64,000 nt of DNA from contig CAJNDS010000722.1 of the NCBI GenBank assembly GCA_905221605.1, forward strand, positions 1 to 64,000, written 5' to 3'. A program made the translations under genes and the position numbers. Below are positions 49,222 through 58,515 of this stretch, in pieces (the first letter of the stretch is position 1; the number at the start of each line of letters is the position of its first letter). Origin of the DNA: Symbiodinium natans. Lineage: Eukaryota; Sar; Dinophyceae; Suessiales; Symbiodiniaceae. The notes beneath the pieces are model-generated. The model was not told where the DNA came from and did not search any database. It worked only from the letters and a program-made list of their open reading frames with translations.

Positions 49222-50659
49222 NNNNNNNNNNNNNNNNNNNNNNNNNNNNNNNNNNNNNNNNNNNNNNNNNNNNNNNNNNNNNNNNNNNNNNNNNNNNNNN
49301 NNNNNNNNNNNNNNNNNNNNNTCTGGCCATGATGAGAGGGTCAGTGTAATATGTTTTTTTTTAATGTTTTGTTTTTAACTTTGGAGAAATCGAGAAAACA
49401 CTGGAATCCAGTTGTAAAACTTGGACAATGTTCTTTAGATTTAGCAGCAGATTTATACACAGCAACATTTTTTTGTTTTCTTCAGTTCAAATTGCCTTTG
49501 TCCGTCCAAGCAGAATTTTTCTCTAGCTTTCAGAGAGTTCCGAGAAACCGCCCAGAACCAAAACACAAACAGATTGTTTAGCAAGTGTTTTGGTGAGTGC
49601 TGCTAGCCTGTTAAGCTGTCGATTGACCAGAAAGACAGTGAAAAAATTGCAATCGGAACTGAAAGACATTCATAAGAATGAGAATGTGCGTGTTGTGGTT
49701 TCGGCTGTTTTTTTTTTCTGAGGTGCATGTGCAAGAGTGTTGTGGATGTGTGTGTGTGTGTGTGAGCATTTGTGGTTGCAAAGTGGATTGGTTTGCGGGT
49801 GCGTGTCTTTGGCTTTTGTGTGCAAGAAAAGTGTTAGTGTGGGTAAGGGTGGAAAGGCATGGAGTCTTAGAAGTGACACCTTGCAGTGGTGTCTTTGTGT
49901 GTTCACCTGGGTTTTATTGTAAAATGGGTGTGGTGTGTTGTGGTTTCGATGTTTTGTGGGTTAGAAAGTCGTGTGTGTCATGGAGTGTGGGTGTGTGTTA
50001 TTTTGTGGGTGCAAAGTGGCTTCGTGTGTTTGCGTGTGTGTCGGCTGGGTTCTGCTGGCTGTTCAAGTGTGGAAGTCGGGTGGTGAAAGGTGTGTGGATT
50101 TGGAGAGACAAAAAGAGGGCAAGAAATCAACCCCAAAAAGGTAGAGAAGCCGAAGTGACCTCCACAGTGCGAGAAAGAACAATGCAAGACTGCTTTGTCT
50201 TAAATGCCAGCTAAAGACAAGTTTAGCAAGCCAAGAACACGCGTATCGACGGCGTTTTTTTGTTTTCCTTGATGCAAACAGTATCGAATAGAAAAAATCT
50301 TGTTTGTCTGTAAGTTGATTTTAATTATTATTGAACTCAAATGGGTTCCAAAAGCAGCTCAATTCTGGGCACCGAAAACGGGCCCTAGATTTTGGATTTC
50401 CTGTGTAAACATACAAGGCCACCAAGGTTGGAGCCTCAAATTTGGAACCCAAGTTTAGGAGCCATTTTTGGGCCCAGTTGCGGCATTTTCTTCACACACG
50501 GGAAGCCAGATCTGGCTTTCACAGCTTTTCGTGGCGAGTAAGACAAATAAGCCTCTCAGTCGGTTCCAGTCTAAGTCTTGTGTCAGTCTTCCCCCAAAAT
50601 TAGAACAGCAGGCAGCAAGGCGGCAAAGTGTGAACTTGTTTGGAACCGGAACTCTCTCT
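48510..50659. repeat. ~2.03-kb tandem repeat, unit 1 (contains the gap)
   Basis: This unit aligns with units 2 and 3 but is the most diverged at its left edge. It lacks about 55 bp present near 51262-51340 in unit 2. It includes the 100-N gap and a run of 36 T. Shared ORFs of 60-180 codons (MMRGQCNMFFF..., MRMCVLWFRLF...) are poor in charged residues, TG-rich in DNA, and change length between units by small indels, so I do not call them genes. Confidence 0.9.
49222..49321. other. Assembly gap of 100 N
   Basis: Exactly 100 N, probably a placeholder length. The left side ends in 36 T. The right side starts with TCTGGCCATGATGAGAG, which is also found about 60 bp before the gap. Confidence 0.98.
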
Positions 50660-52686
50660 AACTGTGGAGGTCACTGGAGCTTCCCTACCTTTTCGATCAA
50701 TTTTGCTGCCCCTCATCTTGGTTTCAGATTCTCCAGGTTTTGGTGCAAGGCCTGAAGGCAGAAGAGGAGAAAGAAGGGTGCAGAGTCAACAAGAACACTT
50801 GAAGATGCAACATGTTTTTTTAAAATGGCTTGGTGGAAACTGCAGCTTGGAAAAGTTCAATGCTTTTGAAACAAGTGTTTTTGAAAGCCTCTGACAGTGC
50901 CGTTTGGACAGAAATCAACTGCAGGACGAGACGAGTTCAACCGTGGTGTTGATTCGTTAAGGTTGCGCGCGACGCCCAAGCCAAACCACTTGAAAATTGC
51001 AAAGTGTATTTCCAGAATGTGAATAAGTGCGAGCGAAGCAAGCGAAACACCAGAGTAAATTCAACAAATTTAACTGATTAAGTGTTGATTTTGAGGGTTT
51101 TTCAACATTTTTCGGAAACTTTAGAAATTTTGAAAATTCGTTGAATGGTGCTGAATCCAGGGAAGAATTGCAACACGCAACCAAAACGAAAGACAAGGAA
51201 TTGAGGGCACCCCAGCCAGAAAAGCAGAGTTTCTTTTTTTCTGTCCTTGAATTTGTGTTTGGCCATTTTGGAAAATCAAAGACAAGAGAACCCCAAAGCT
51301 TTGTTAAAAAAAGTCAAATGGAAGGAAAACAAGGCTAGGCGACTCTCAAGTCGGTCTGGCCATGATGAGAGGTCAGTGTAATATGTTTTTTTTTAATGTT
51401 TTGTTTTTAACTTTGGAGAAATCGAGAAAACACTGGAATCCAGTTGTAAAACTTGGACAATGTTCTTTAGATTTAGCAGCAGATTTATACACAGCAACAT
51501 TTTTTTGTTTTCTTCAGTTCAAATTGCCTTTGTCCGTCCAAGCAGAATTTTTCTCTAGCTTTCAGAGAGTTCCGAGAAACCGCCCAGAACCAAAACACAA
51601 ACAGATTGTTTAGCAAGTGTTTTGGTGAGTGCTGCTAGCCTGTTAAGCTGTCGATTGACCAGAAAGACAGTGAAAAAATTGCAATCGGAACTGAAAGACA
51701 TTCATAAGAATGAGAATGTGCGTGTTGTGGTTTCGGCTGTTTTTTTTTCTGAGGTGCATGTGCAAGAGTGTTGTGGATGTGTGTGTGTGTGAGCATTTGT
51801 GGTTGCAAAGTGGATTGGTTTGCGGGTGCGTGTCTTGGCTTTTGTGTGCAAGAAAAGTGTTAGTGTCTGTAAGGGTGGAAAGGCATGGAGTCTTAGAAGT
51901 GACACCTTGCAGTGGTGTCTTTGTGTGTTCACCTGGGTTTTATTGTAAAATGGGTGTGGTGTGTTGTGGTTTCGATGTTTTGTGGGTTAGAAAGTCGTGT
52001 GTGTCATGGAGTGTGGGTGTGTGTTTATTTTGTGGGTGCAAAGTGGCTTCGTGTGTTTGCGTGTGTGTCGGCTGGGTTCTGCTGGCTGTTCAAGTGTGGA
52101 AGTCGGGTGGTGAAAGGTGTGTGGATTTGGAGAGACAAAAAGAGGGCAAGAAATCAACCCCAAAAAGGTAGAGAAGCCGAAGTGACCTCCACAGTGCGAG
52201 AAAGAACAATGCAAGACTGCTTTGTCTTAAATGCCAGCTAAAGACAAGTTTAGCAAGCCAAGAACACGCGTATCGACGGCGTTTTTTTGTTTTCCTTGAT
52301 GCAAACAGTATCGAATAGAAAAAATCTTGTTTGTCTGTAAGTTGATTTTAATTATTATTGAACTCAAATGGGTTCCAAAAGCAGCTCAATTCTGGGCACC
52401 GAAAACGGGCCCTAGATTTTGGATTTCCTGTGTAAACATACAAGGCCACCAAGGTTGGAGCCTCAAATTTGGAACCCAAGTTTAGGAGCCATTTTTGGGC
52501 CCAGTTGCGGCATTTTCTTCACACACGGGAAGCCAGATCTGGCTTTCACAGCTTTTCGTGGCGAGTAAGACAAATAAGCCTCTCAGTCGGTTCCAGTCTA
52601 AGTCTTGTGTCAGTCTTCCCCCAAAATTAGAACAGCAGGCAGCAAGGCGGCAAAGTGTGAACTTGTTTGGAACCGGAACTCTCTCT
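50660..52686. repeat. ~2.03-kb tandem repeat, unit 2
   Basis: Nearly identical to unit 3. Corresponding positions are 2027-2029 bp apart (for example the start of GGAGGTCACTGGAGCTTCCC). Contains a TG-rich patch (51770-52070) that differs in repeat number from the other units. Confidence 0.95.
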
Positions 52687-54229
52687 AACTGTGGAGGTCA
52701 CTGGAGCTTCCCTACCTTTTCGATCAATTTTGCTGCCCCTCATCTTGGTTTCAGATTCTCCAGGTTTTGGTGCAAGGCCTGAAGGCAGAAGAGGAGAAAG
52801 AAGGGTGCAGAGTCAACAAGAACACTTGAAGATGCAACATGTTTTTTTAAAATGGCTTGGTGGAAACTGCAGCTTGGAAAAGTTCAATGCTTTTGAAACA
52901 AGTGTTTTTGAAAGCCTCTGACAGTGCCGTTTGGACAGAAATCAACTGCAGGACGAGACGAGTTCAACCGTGGTGTTGATTCGTTAAGGTTGCGCGCGAC
53001 GCCCAAGCCAAACCACTTGAAAATTGCAAAGTGTATTTCCAGAATGTGAATAAGTGCGAGCGAAGCAAGCGAAACACCAGAGTAAATTCAACAAATTTAA
53101 CTGATTAAGTGTTGATTTTGAGGGTTTTTCAACATTTTTCGGAAACTTTAGAAATTTTGAAAATTCGTTGTGAATGGTGCTGAATCCAGGGAAGAATTGC
53201 AACACGCAACCAAAACGAAAGACAAGGAATTGAGGGCACCCCAGCCAGAAAAGCAGAGTTTCTTTTTTTCTGTCCTTGAATTTGTGTTTGGCCATTTTGG
53301 AAAATCAAAGACAAGAGAACCCCAAAGCTTTGTTAAAAAAAGTCAAATGGAAGGAAAACAAGGCTAGGCGACTCTCAAGTCGGTCTGGCCATGATGAGAG
53401 GTCAGTGTAATATGTTTTTTTTTAATGTTTTGTTTTTAACTTTGGAGAAATCGAGAAAACACTGGAATCCAGTTGTAAAACTTGGACAATGTTCTTTAGA
53501 TTTAGCAGCAGATTTATACACAGCAACATTTTTTTGTTTTCTTCAGTTCAAATTGCCTTTGTCCGTCCAAGCAGAATTTTTCTCTAGCTTTCAGAGAGTT
53601 CCGAGAAACCGCCCAGAACCAAAACACAAACAGATTGTTTAGCAAGTGTTTTGGTGAGTGCTGCTAGCCTGTTAAGCTGTCGATTGACCAGAAAGACAGT
53701 GAAAAAATTGCAATCGGAACTGAAAGACATTCATAAGAATGAGAATGTGCGTGTTGTGGTTTCGGCTGTTTTTTTTTTCTGAGGTGCATGTGCAAGAGTG
53801 TTGTGGATGTGTGTGTGTGTGTGTGAGCATTTGTGGTTGCAAAGTGGATTGGTTTGCGGGTGCGTGTCTTTGGCTTTTGTGTGCAAGAAAAGTGTTAGTG
53901 TGGGTAAGGGTGGAAAGGCATGGAGTCTTAGAAGTGACACCTTGCAGTGGTGTCTTTGTGTGTTCACCTGGGTTTTATTGTAAAATGGGTGTGGTGTGTT
54001 GTGGTTTCGATGTTTTGTGGGTTAGAAAGTCGTGTGTGTCATGGAGTGTGGGTGTGTGTTATTTTGTGGGTGCAAAGTGGCTTCGTGTGTTTGCGTGTAT
54101 GTCGGCTGGGTTCTGCTGGCTGTTCAAGTGTGGAAGTCGGGTGGTGAAAGGTGTGTGGATTTGGAGAGACAAAAAGAGGGCAAGAAATCAACCCCAAAAA
54201 GGTAGAGAAGCCGAAGTGACCTCCACAGT
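52687..54229. repeat. ~2.03-kb tandem repeat, unit 3 (truncated)
   Basis: Follows unit 2 to GACCTCCACAG and stops there, about three quarters through the unit, at the junction with (TAG)n DNA. Confidence 0.95.
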
Positions 54230-54255
54230 AGTATTCATAGTACTAATTTATACGA

Positions 54256-54265
54256 GTCGTATTAA

Positions 54266-54324
<59 letters not shown>

Positions 54325-54325
54325 A
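54256..54325. repeat. TAG/AGT microsatellite
   Basis: About eighteen near-perfect AGT triplets. They separate the 2-kb repeat array from the gene-rich segment. Confidence 0.95.
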
Positions 54326-54340
54326 TAGTAGCAGTGGTAA

Positions 54341-54925
54341 TGTGTCATTGCGGCACTGCACCTTAAAGTTACGGCATTAAGGCCAATCCCTGCAGGTACT
54401 CCACTTATTGTTAAGTTACAACCTGATACCCACCTTGTTGCTCAATTTGACGGCAGCTGCCACGTGCAAGAAGGTATTAGTGTTGCGGGTGGTATCGTAT
54501 GGTCGCCCAAACCAGTTCCGGTAATTCTTGAAACAATTGCCATCCCACTCCAGCCTTGTCCAGATTCTATGTTTGCGGAAATATGCGCCGCTGACGCAAC
54601 GTTAGACAAGGCATTATTTCTAGCTGCTAGCAATCAAATTAGGTGCGAAAACTGGACAACATGTGGCAAAAGTTAACGCACACACCCATTACAGTGCATT
54701 GGTCATACGTCCCTCGCGTCGGCAACAAAGTCGCTGATCACCTGGCAGGACTCCGCTACAAAGCACCCCTTCATGAAGATGTCTTCTTTGACTCGGGTGA
54801 GGGTCAGCCTTATATGCAAATAAACACTGAGTGCTTTCCGCCTATTCTGTTGCCTTCCAAGCAATGGCACCTGCAAGCTATACAGGATTTGCATTCCGGA
54901 GAGCTGAAACTATTTTTCTTGAAGC
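54341..54925 (+). pseudogene. RNase H-like domain, frame-disrupted
   Basis: RNase H degrades RNA in RNA-DNA hybrids and is common in retroelements. The first part (frame open 54341-54676) contains QFDGSCHVQEGISVAGGIVW, with the first catalytic Asp in FDGS (54449), and MFAEICAADATLDKAL, with the second acidic residue (Glu 54578). The end of the domain, in another frame (from 54643), has VPRVGNKVADHLAG, the typical H/VPR-x-x-N-x-x-ADxLA segment with the last Asp at 54736. The region expected to hold the third acidic residue (GDS/GDN) is missing between the two frames, so the enzyme is probably inactive or the assembly lost bases there. It leads without a stop into the next ORF except for a shift at a C9 run. 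No reverse transcriptase precedes it, because the 2-kb repeats begin immediately upstream. Confidence 0.6.
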
Positions 54926-55978
54926 CCCCCCCCACTCTGGAATCCGGAACTACTTTTGCGGTTTTGGCTCTACAATCGGATCAAGCCTCCCCCCAAGCTT
55001 GATACAACGTGGCCAGGGCTGGTCCAGTATCAAAGGCCATCTTTGCACCCACAGGGTAGATATTATGCCATACGGCACTGGCAAACGAGTAAAAGGCTAA
55101 CATGTTTCTTGGCCATCGGACCGAACGCAATTGAAATCGACATGAAAGGTGCGCATTATACGCTTTTGCGCCTCCTTACATGTCACAGCCCTACTCACCC
55201 ACCCCTCCCAACGTTGCTTGAAGCCAGGGAGCTATTTAGTAGTCACCTTGCACGCGCGCCCAAAGCACAAACAGTGCAAACCAAGCACTTGTTGCAAAGA
55301 GCAGTTGGAATGGACAGCAATGCTTTCCTTCGGCATGTTTATGAAGGTAGTATTGCTGCTTATGCCATCCCCCCTGCCTTGGCAAGTTTTCTTGCACATT
55401 TGGTGCAGGCTAAAGCTACCCTCCAGGTTATGATCCAGCAAGGAATCCCTTTTTACCAACCGGATGCAAGGGTCAACAACAGGAATTGGGCAACTTTTGC
55501 ACTTGAAGCTGCGGAAAGCTTCGTAATGCGAAAAGGGCTCGCTGCAATGCTCCCGTACTGCGCAGGCACAGTGCTTTGGGTACATGACGGGGTGTACGTC
55601 AAAAATAGAAACGCAGTTTCGCCCTTCATCGAAGGGGCTACTGAAGCGTTGGTTCAGCTCATCCAGGTGGGGCAGCACTGTCATCCACAGGTCACACCTA
55701 ACCAGGAATTTGCTAACCTACAAGATGTCTTTGCTATTACCACCACGAAGAGTGAATTTAATGCGGCAGTTGATGCGTTAAACGCTGCGGGTATCGCGTG
55801 TCATAGCCCTGCTCTCCCAAAGCGCCCAAAGGCAACCACCAACAGGGTGTCCAAGCGCCTTATCCTGGAAGTTCAGGATATACTAGAGGTCGAGAGGCAA
55901 AGAGACGATAAAAGGAGACGCGTTGATGTTACAGCTGTTCCGCGTAGGGGATTGTGGGTAACACCCCCCTCGTTGTGA
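54923..55978 (+). CDS. Polymerase-palm-like protein (family A-like), probable
   Basis: The frame is open for about 350 residues with no early ATG. It probably continues from the RNase H-like part through a frameshift at the C9 run (54924-54932). Counting from Leu 54956, residues 57-70 read NAIEIDMKGAHYTL and residues 206-216 read VLWVHDGVYVK. An Asp in a beta-strand followed by GAHxxLL, and a later HDG-V-Y-V strand, resemble motifs A and C of family A-like polymerase palms. FALEAAESFVMRKGLAAML just before motif C fits the helix expected there. The C-terminus is basic (KRRRVDV). The function would be template-dependent nucleotide addition in DNA replication of an element. This is inference from two motifs only. 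Alternatives are a primase-associated relative or an unrelated protein. Confidence 0.45.
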   Translation, partial: SPPPLWNPELLLRFWLYNRIKPPPKLDTTWPGLVQYQRPSLHPQGRYYAIRHWQTSKRLTCFLAIGPNAIEIDMKGAHYTLLRLLTCHSPTHPPLPTLLEARELFSSHLARAPKAQTVQTKHLLQRAVGMDSNAFLRHVYEGSIAAYAIPPALASFLAHLVQAKATLQVMIQQGIPFYQPDARVNNRNWATFALEAAESFVMRKGLAAMLPYCAGTVLWVHDGVYVKNRNAVSPFIEGATEALVQLIQVGQHCHPQVTPNQEFANLQDVFAITTTKSEFNAAVDALNAAGIACHSPALPKRPKATTNRVSKRLILEVQDILEVERQRDDKRRRVDVTAVPRRGLWVTPPSL

Positions 55979-56029
55979 TGCGTGTAGTCCCCATTTCAAC
56001 CACCCTCCCTCTTTCGTGATGGCGGCACC

Positions 56030-56039
56030 TTTGGCTCAG
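56030..56039 (+). other. Spliced-leader-like relic (TTTGGCTCAG)
   Basis: Matches the 3' part of the dinoflagellate spliced leader (ATTTTGGCTCAAG) with small changes. Lies 32 bp before ATG 56071. Confidence 0.35.
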
Positions 56040-56070
56040 ACCAGTTGTGAACGCCCGGGCACAACCAAAC

Positions 56071-56652
56071 ATGCTGGCCGCCACACGCTGCCTCCTGGCT
56101 TGGCGTTACCATGAAGCCATTGGTAGTCATTCCAGCACAGCTGACTTCGAACTCACAGTTCTCCCTGCTGCAGCGGGAGCGATCCTCGTGGCTCTCTTAG
56201 AGGAAAGCAAGTCGAACGAAGCCCTTTCCCCGTACCATAAGGATCGTTTATATCGAGGCGTCTCCTTTGGTAATCCACTGATCATTCACGAGATTGTCGA
56301 AGATCTGGATGAGGAAAAACTCCTACTTGCATGGACTCTCATTGAAGTCATTGCAAGGCTGGACGCTGCCACTCAACCTCGCGCTACCGTGTCAATGCTA
56401 TGGAAAATAAGTGCACCAAATCTCCGTGCCATCTCGTGCGTTGGAGAACGTGCGCTTGCCCAATCACTTTCGGAGCACTTTTCTTTGACCCCCAAGTGGT
56501 CTTCACGAGTTGTCGGGGCTTTAATCGGGCACAAAACTGGATGGGGTAGGGTAGAGGCATTGCTCCAGGTCTTAACGCCAAGAGCAACAGTCATTGCCCG
56601 TGAACTGTGTGAGTGTGAACAATTCCCCTATCACTTCTTTTGGCCGTGGTAG
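56071..56652 (+). CDS. Hypothetical protein, 193 aa, possibly extended by a 44-nt intron
   Basis: I do not recognise this protein. From ATG 56071 it encodes 193 residues (MLAATRCLLAWRYHEAIGSH...) rich in amphipathic helices (LPAAAGAILVALLEESK, LLLAWTLIEVIARLD). The frame is also open upstream to a GTG at 56047. The last residues before the stop overlap a candidate intron 56609-56652 (GTGAGT donor, pyrimidine-rich stretch, GGTAG end). Removing it joins the reading frame to an open stretch up to 56885 and gives a protein of about 256 residues ending in SSVICFVV. It lies 93 bp after the palm-like ORF on the same strand. Coding is likely from composition; the function is unknown. Confidence 0.5.
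   Translation: MLAATRCLLAWRYHEAIGSHSSTADFELTVLPAAAGAILVALLEESKSNEALSPYHKDRLYRGVSFGNPLIIHEIVEDLDEEKLLLAWTLIEVIARLDAATQPRATVSMLWKISAPNLRAISCVGERALAQSLSEHFSLTPKWSSRVVGALIGHKTGWGRVEALLQVLTPRATVIARELCECEQFPYHFFWPW
56609..56652 (+). other. Candidate 44-nt intron
   Basis: GTGAGTGTGAACAATTCCCC at the 5' end and GGCCGTGGTAG at the 3' end. Removal changes the frame from the stop at 56650 to an ORF open to 56885. No paralogue is available to test it. Confidence 0.3.
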
Positions 56653-56951
56653 TCATACCTTGTTTCTTCTCACACAATAGATCCAGAGCCACGTTATTGG
56701 CTTTAATGCCCCTGGCTGGACCCACCTCACTTTGGCCATCTGTTCGCAGACAGTGGAGCTATGTGCCAATGTGTCCACTGAGTGAGGGTGTGGTTGCCCC
56801 TTGTACTTTGTGCTCGGTGGGCTTTATTGCCGCTTATGGTACTCGTACCTTTACGTGCTCCTCTGTTATTTGCTTCGTTGTTTGATCACTGCTAACATTG
56901 TGATCACCTACCCCTCCCCATCCGAATATAGTTGGCACATGCGTGACAGTT

Positions 56952-56963
56952 ATTTTGCTCAAG
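56952..56963 (+). other. Spliced-leader-like relic (ATTTTGCTCAAG)
   Basis: Identical to the last 13 bases of the dinoflagellate spliced leader except for loss of one G. Lies 36 bp before ATG 57000 of the next gene. Confidence 0.45.
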
Positions 56964-56999
56964 CGCTCGTTATGGGAGCACTGACCCTTAACCCGCGCA

Positions 57000-58352
57000 A
57001 TGGCCTTCTGTCTGGATTTGGCGCCGGATCATCTTAGGAAGATTCTTGGCTCTTCCATCCATACTTCGCCCTGCCTCTTCTCGTATGACAACAAATTCTG
57101 CACCGTGGAGTCCAGTATCGCCTTTTGCATTATGCAGCTGGCTGGCACGGTCTCCATTCGTGCACACTTGGATGCCGATGTAAAGTCCTCCGAATTGGTT
57201 GGGGCTGCTCTCCAGCTTATCCACCGCTGTTGGTCCAAGGGACTTGCCCTCCAGTTAAGGGAGATAGATGGATGCGGATGCCTTGAGTGGCAGCAATGGG
57301 GGTTGCAAACTCTGCGCGCTATGGGTTCAGTGAGTGTGGCGTGGCATAATGTACTTGCTGGCCACATCGGGCAGGCGTATATAAAATTGCGCTCCCGGTA
57401 ACATTGCATGCATCTTGCAGAATTGCCACTACCACCCTGGGCAGCTACGAGGTGTTTTTTCTTCGGTTGAGCTCGCTGTCCTGTCTGCCTGTTTTCCGTC
57501 TTCATGCACCTCTTCTCGCATACCAAAGGTCACCTCCCACCCTGCTTGCTCGTGCCACCCACCATGGTTTTTGGCCTGGCGTTCTTAAACGCCCCTCTGG
57601 GCCCCTCCCAGCCGAGAATGGCGCCGGTGCGCCACGAGTGCAAGAGTACCAGTTCACCACCCAAACGGCCTGCGCCTTTCACGAACAGGGTCTTGGTGCG
57701 ACCTGTGCTTTCGTTGGCCAAATCGCCACCTTCGTCCTCGTTGAAGTTGGACTCGAGTTTGGATGTATGCTCAAGTACACCATGTGTTGCTCACCCTACA
57801 CGCACGGAGAGTGGTACCTCCTCGACTCTACCCAACTGCGCTGAACTTCTTCCGCTCCTCCTGGAAAACATGGCCTTCCGACTTGATCTCAATCTGGTGC
57901 AAATCCAAGTAGTTGTCCAGGGACTGACTTTTGCTGTCCCTCTAGTCAGCTTTCTTGTTGATTGGCCTGTTGGCACGGTCTTTATTGCTGTTGCCTTCCC
58001 CTCCTTTGAGCACATGGTAGAGGCGCATCCGGTCCTGGTAGGGTCTTACTTTAGTAGGCGCCTCTGTATTGTCAATCCGCCTGATGGGATGCTCCCTCTC
58101 AATCTCACAATCGATCCAATGCTGCCGGTCCTAATGCTGCAAATACTAATTGTGCAACACATGCGGCAACGGAGTGGTTACCTTGAAAGTCGGGCTTTCG
58201 TACTTTGCGATGAACAGGGCTTTGTTGCGGACACGTGCACCAAAATCCAAACAGCGTTCCATGAGGATGCGAGGGTGCTTCTTAAGTACAAGTGCCTCAC
58301 CTTCGAAGGTCACCTGTTTAGATTGGTCTCCGCCTCCCACAGCCTACTTTGA
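57000..58352 (+). pseudogene. Paralogue A of an unrecognised ~450-residue family, interrupted
   Basis: Three reading-frame blocks together align along their length with the intact gene at 58516-59916. Block 1 (57000-57397) begins MAFCLDLAPDHLRKILG and matches LSLDLSPVALTLVLG of the paralogue. A 23-nt GT-AG segment (57398-57420), holding the in-frame TAA, separates it from block 2 (57421-57838: CRIATTTLGSY region, then THHGFWPGVLKRPSGP, GCMLKYTMCCSPY, LLDSTQL). After one extra base, block 3 (57840-58352) continues AELLPLLLEN, LVDWPVGT, EAHPVLVG, MRQRSGYLESRAFVLCDEQG. The total is about 440 residues. It could be a functional gene with a tiny intron and a programmed +1 shift, or a decaying copy. 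No known domain was recognised. Confidence 0.6.
57398..57420 (+). other. Candidate 23-nt GT-AG intron
   Basis: GTAACATTGCATGCATCTTG followed by CAG. It begins with GTAA and ends with TTGCAG. Removal deletes the stop codon at 57399-57401 and shifts the frame exactly into block 2 (IKLRSR joined to IATTTLGSYEVFF). The intact paralogue has continuous coding sequence in the aligned region. Confidence 0.45.
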
Positions 58353-58396
58353 TGCTAGGACGGCTGGCTTTGCTGCATTGGTAACGCCTTCTTGCC

Positions 58397-58409
58397 GCCT
58401 TTTGGCTCA
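58397..58409 (+). other. Spliced-leader-like relic (GCCTTTTGGCTCA)
   Basis: Differs from the leader stretch GCCATTTTGGCTCA by loss of one A. Lies about 105 bp before ATG 58516. Confidence 0.45.
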
Positions 58410-58415
58410 CACTAG

Positions 58416-58437
58416 CGTAGTAGTGCTTTGGCTCATG
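58416..58437 (+). other. Second spliced-leader-like relic in tandem
   Basis: Begins CGTAG, like the leader's 5' half, and ends CTTTGGCTCATG, with a diverged middle. It sits 6 bp after the previous relic. Tandem relics are a known feature of repeatedly recycled dinoflagellate mRNAs. Confidence 0.4.
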
Positions 58438-58515
58438 GGAGTCTGAGGCTGCCCCGCGACGTCACTTTCCTGCCGCCACACTATACGACTCGTTGCCTTG
58501 CGGCCCAACTTGAGC

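Noticed and set aside
50456-50484. AGCCATTTTTGGGCCCAG in the 2-kb unit as a spliced-leader RNA gene
   Set aside because: It resembles the leader core and an Sm-like word, but the expected leader end (GGCTCAAG) and a following splice donor are absent.
49678-54380. ORFs of 76-213 codons repeated in each 2.03-kb unit
   Set aside because: They are TG- or T-rich, differ in frame between units through small indels, and lack motifs.
57775-57811. A 37-nt GT-AG intron as an explanation of the frame change in paralogue A
   Set aside because: It has the right length modulo three, but it would delete residues (CCSPYTHGEW) that align well with the paralogue. A one-base change fits better.
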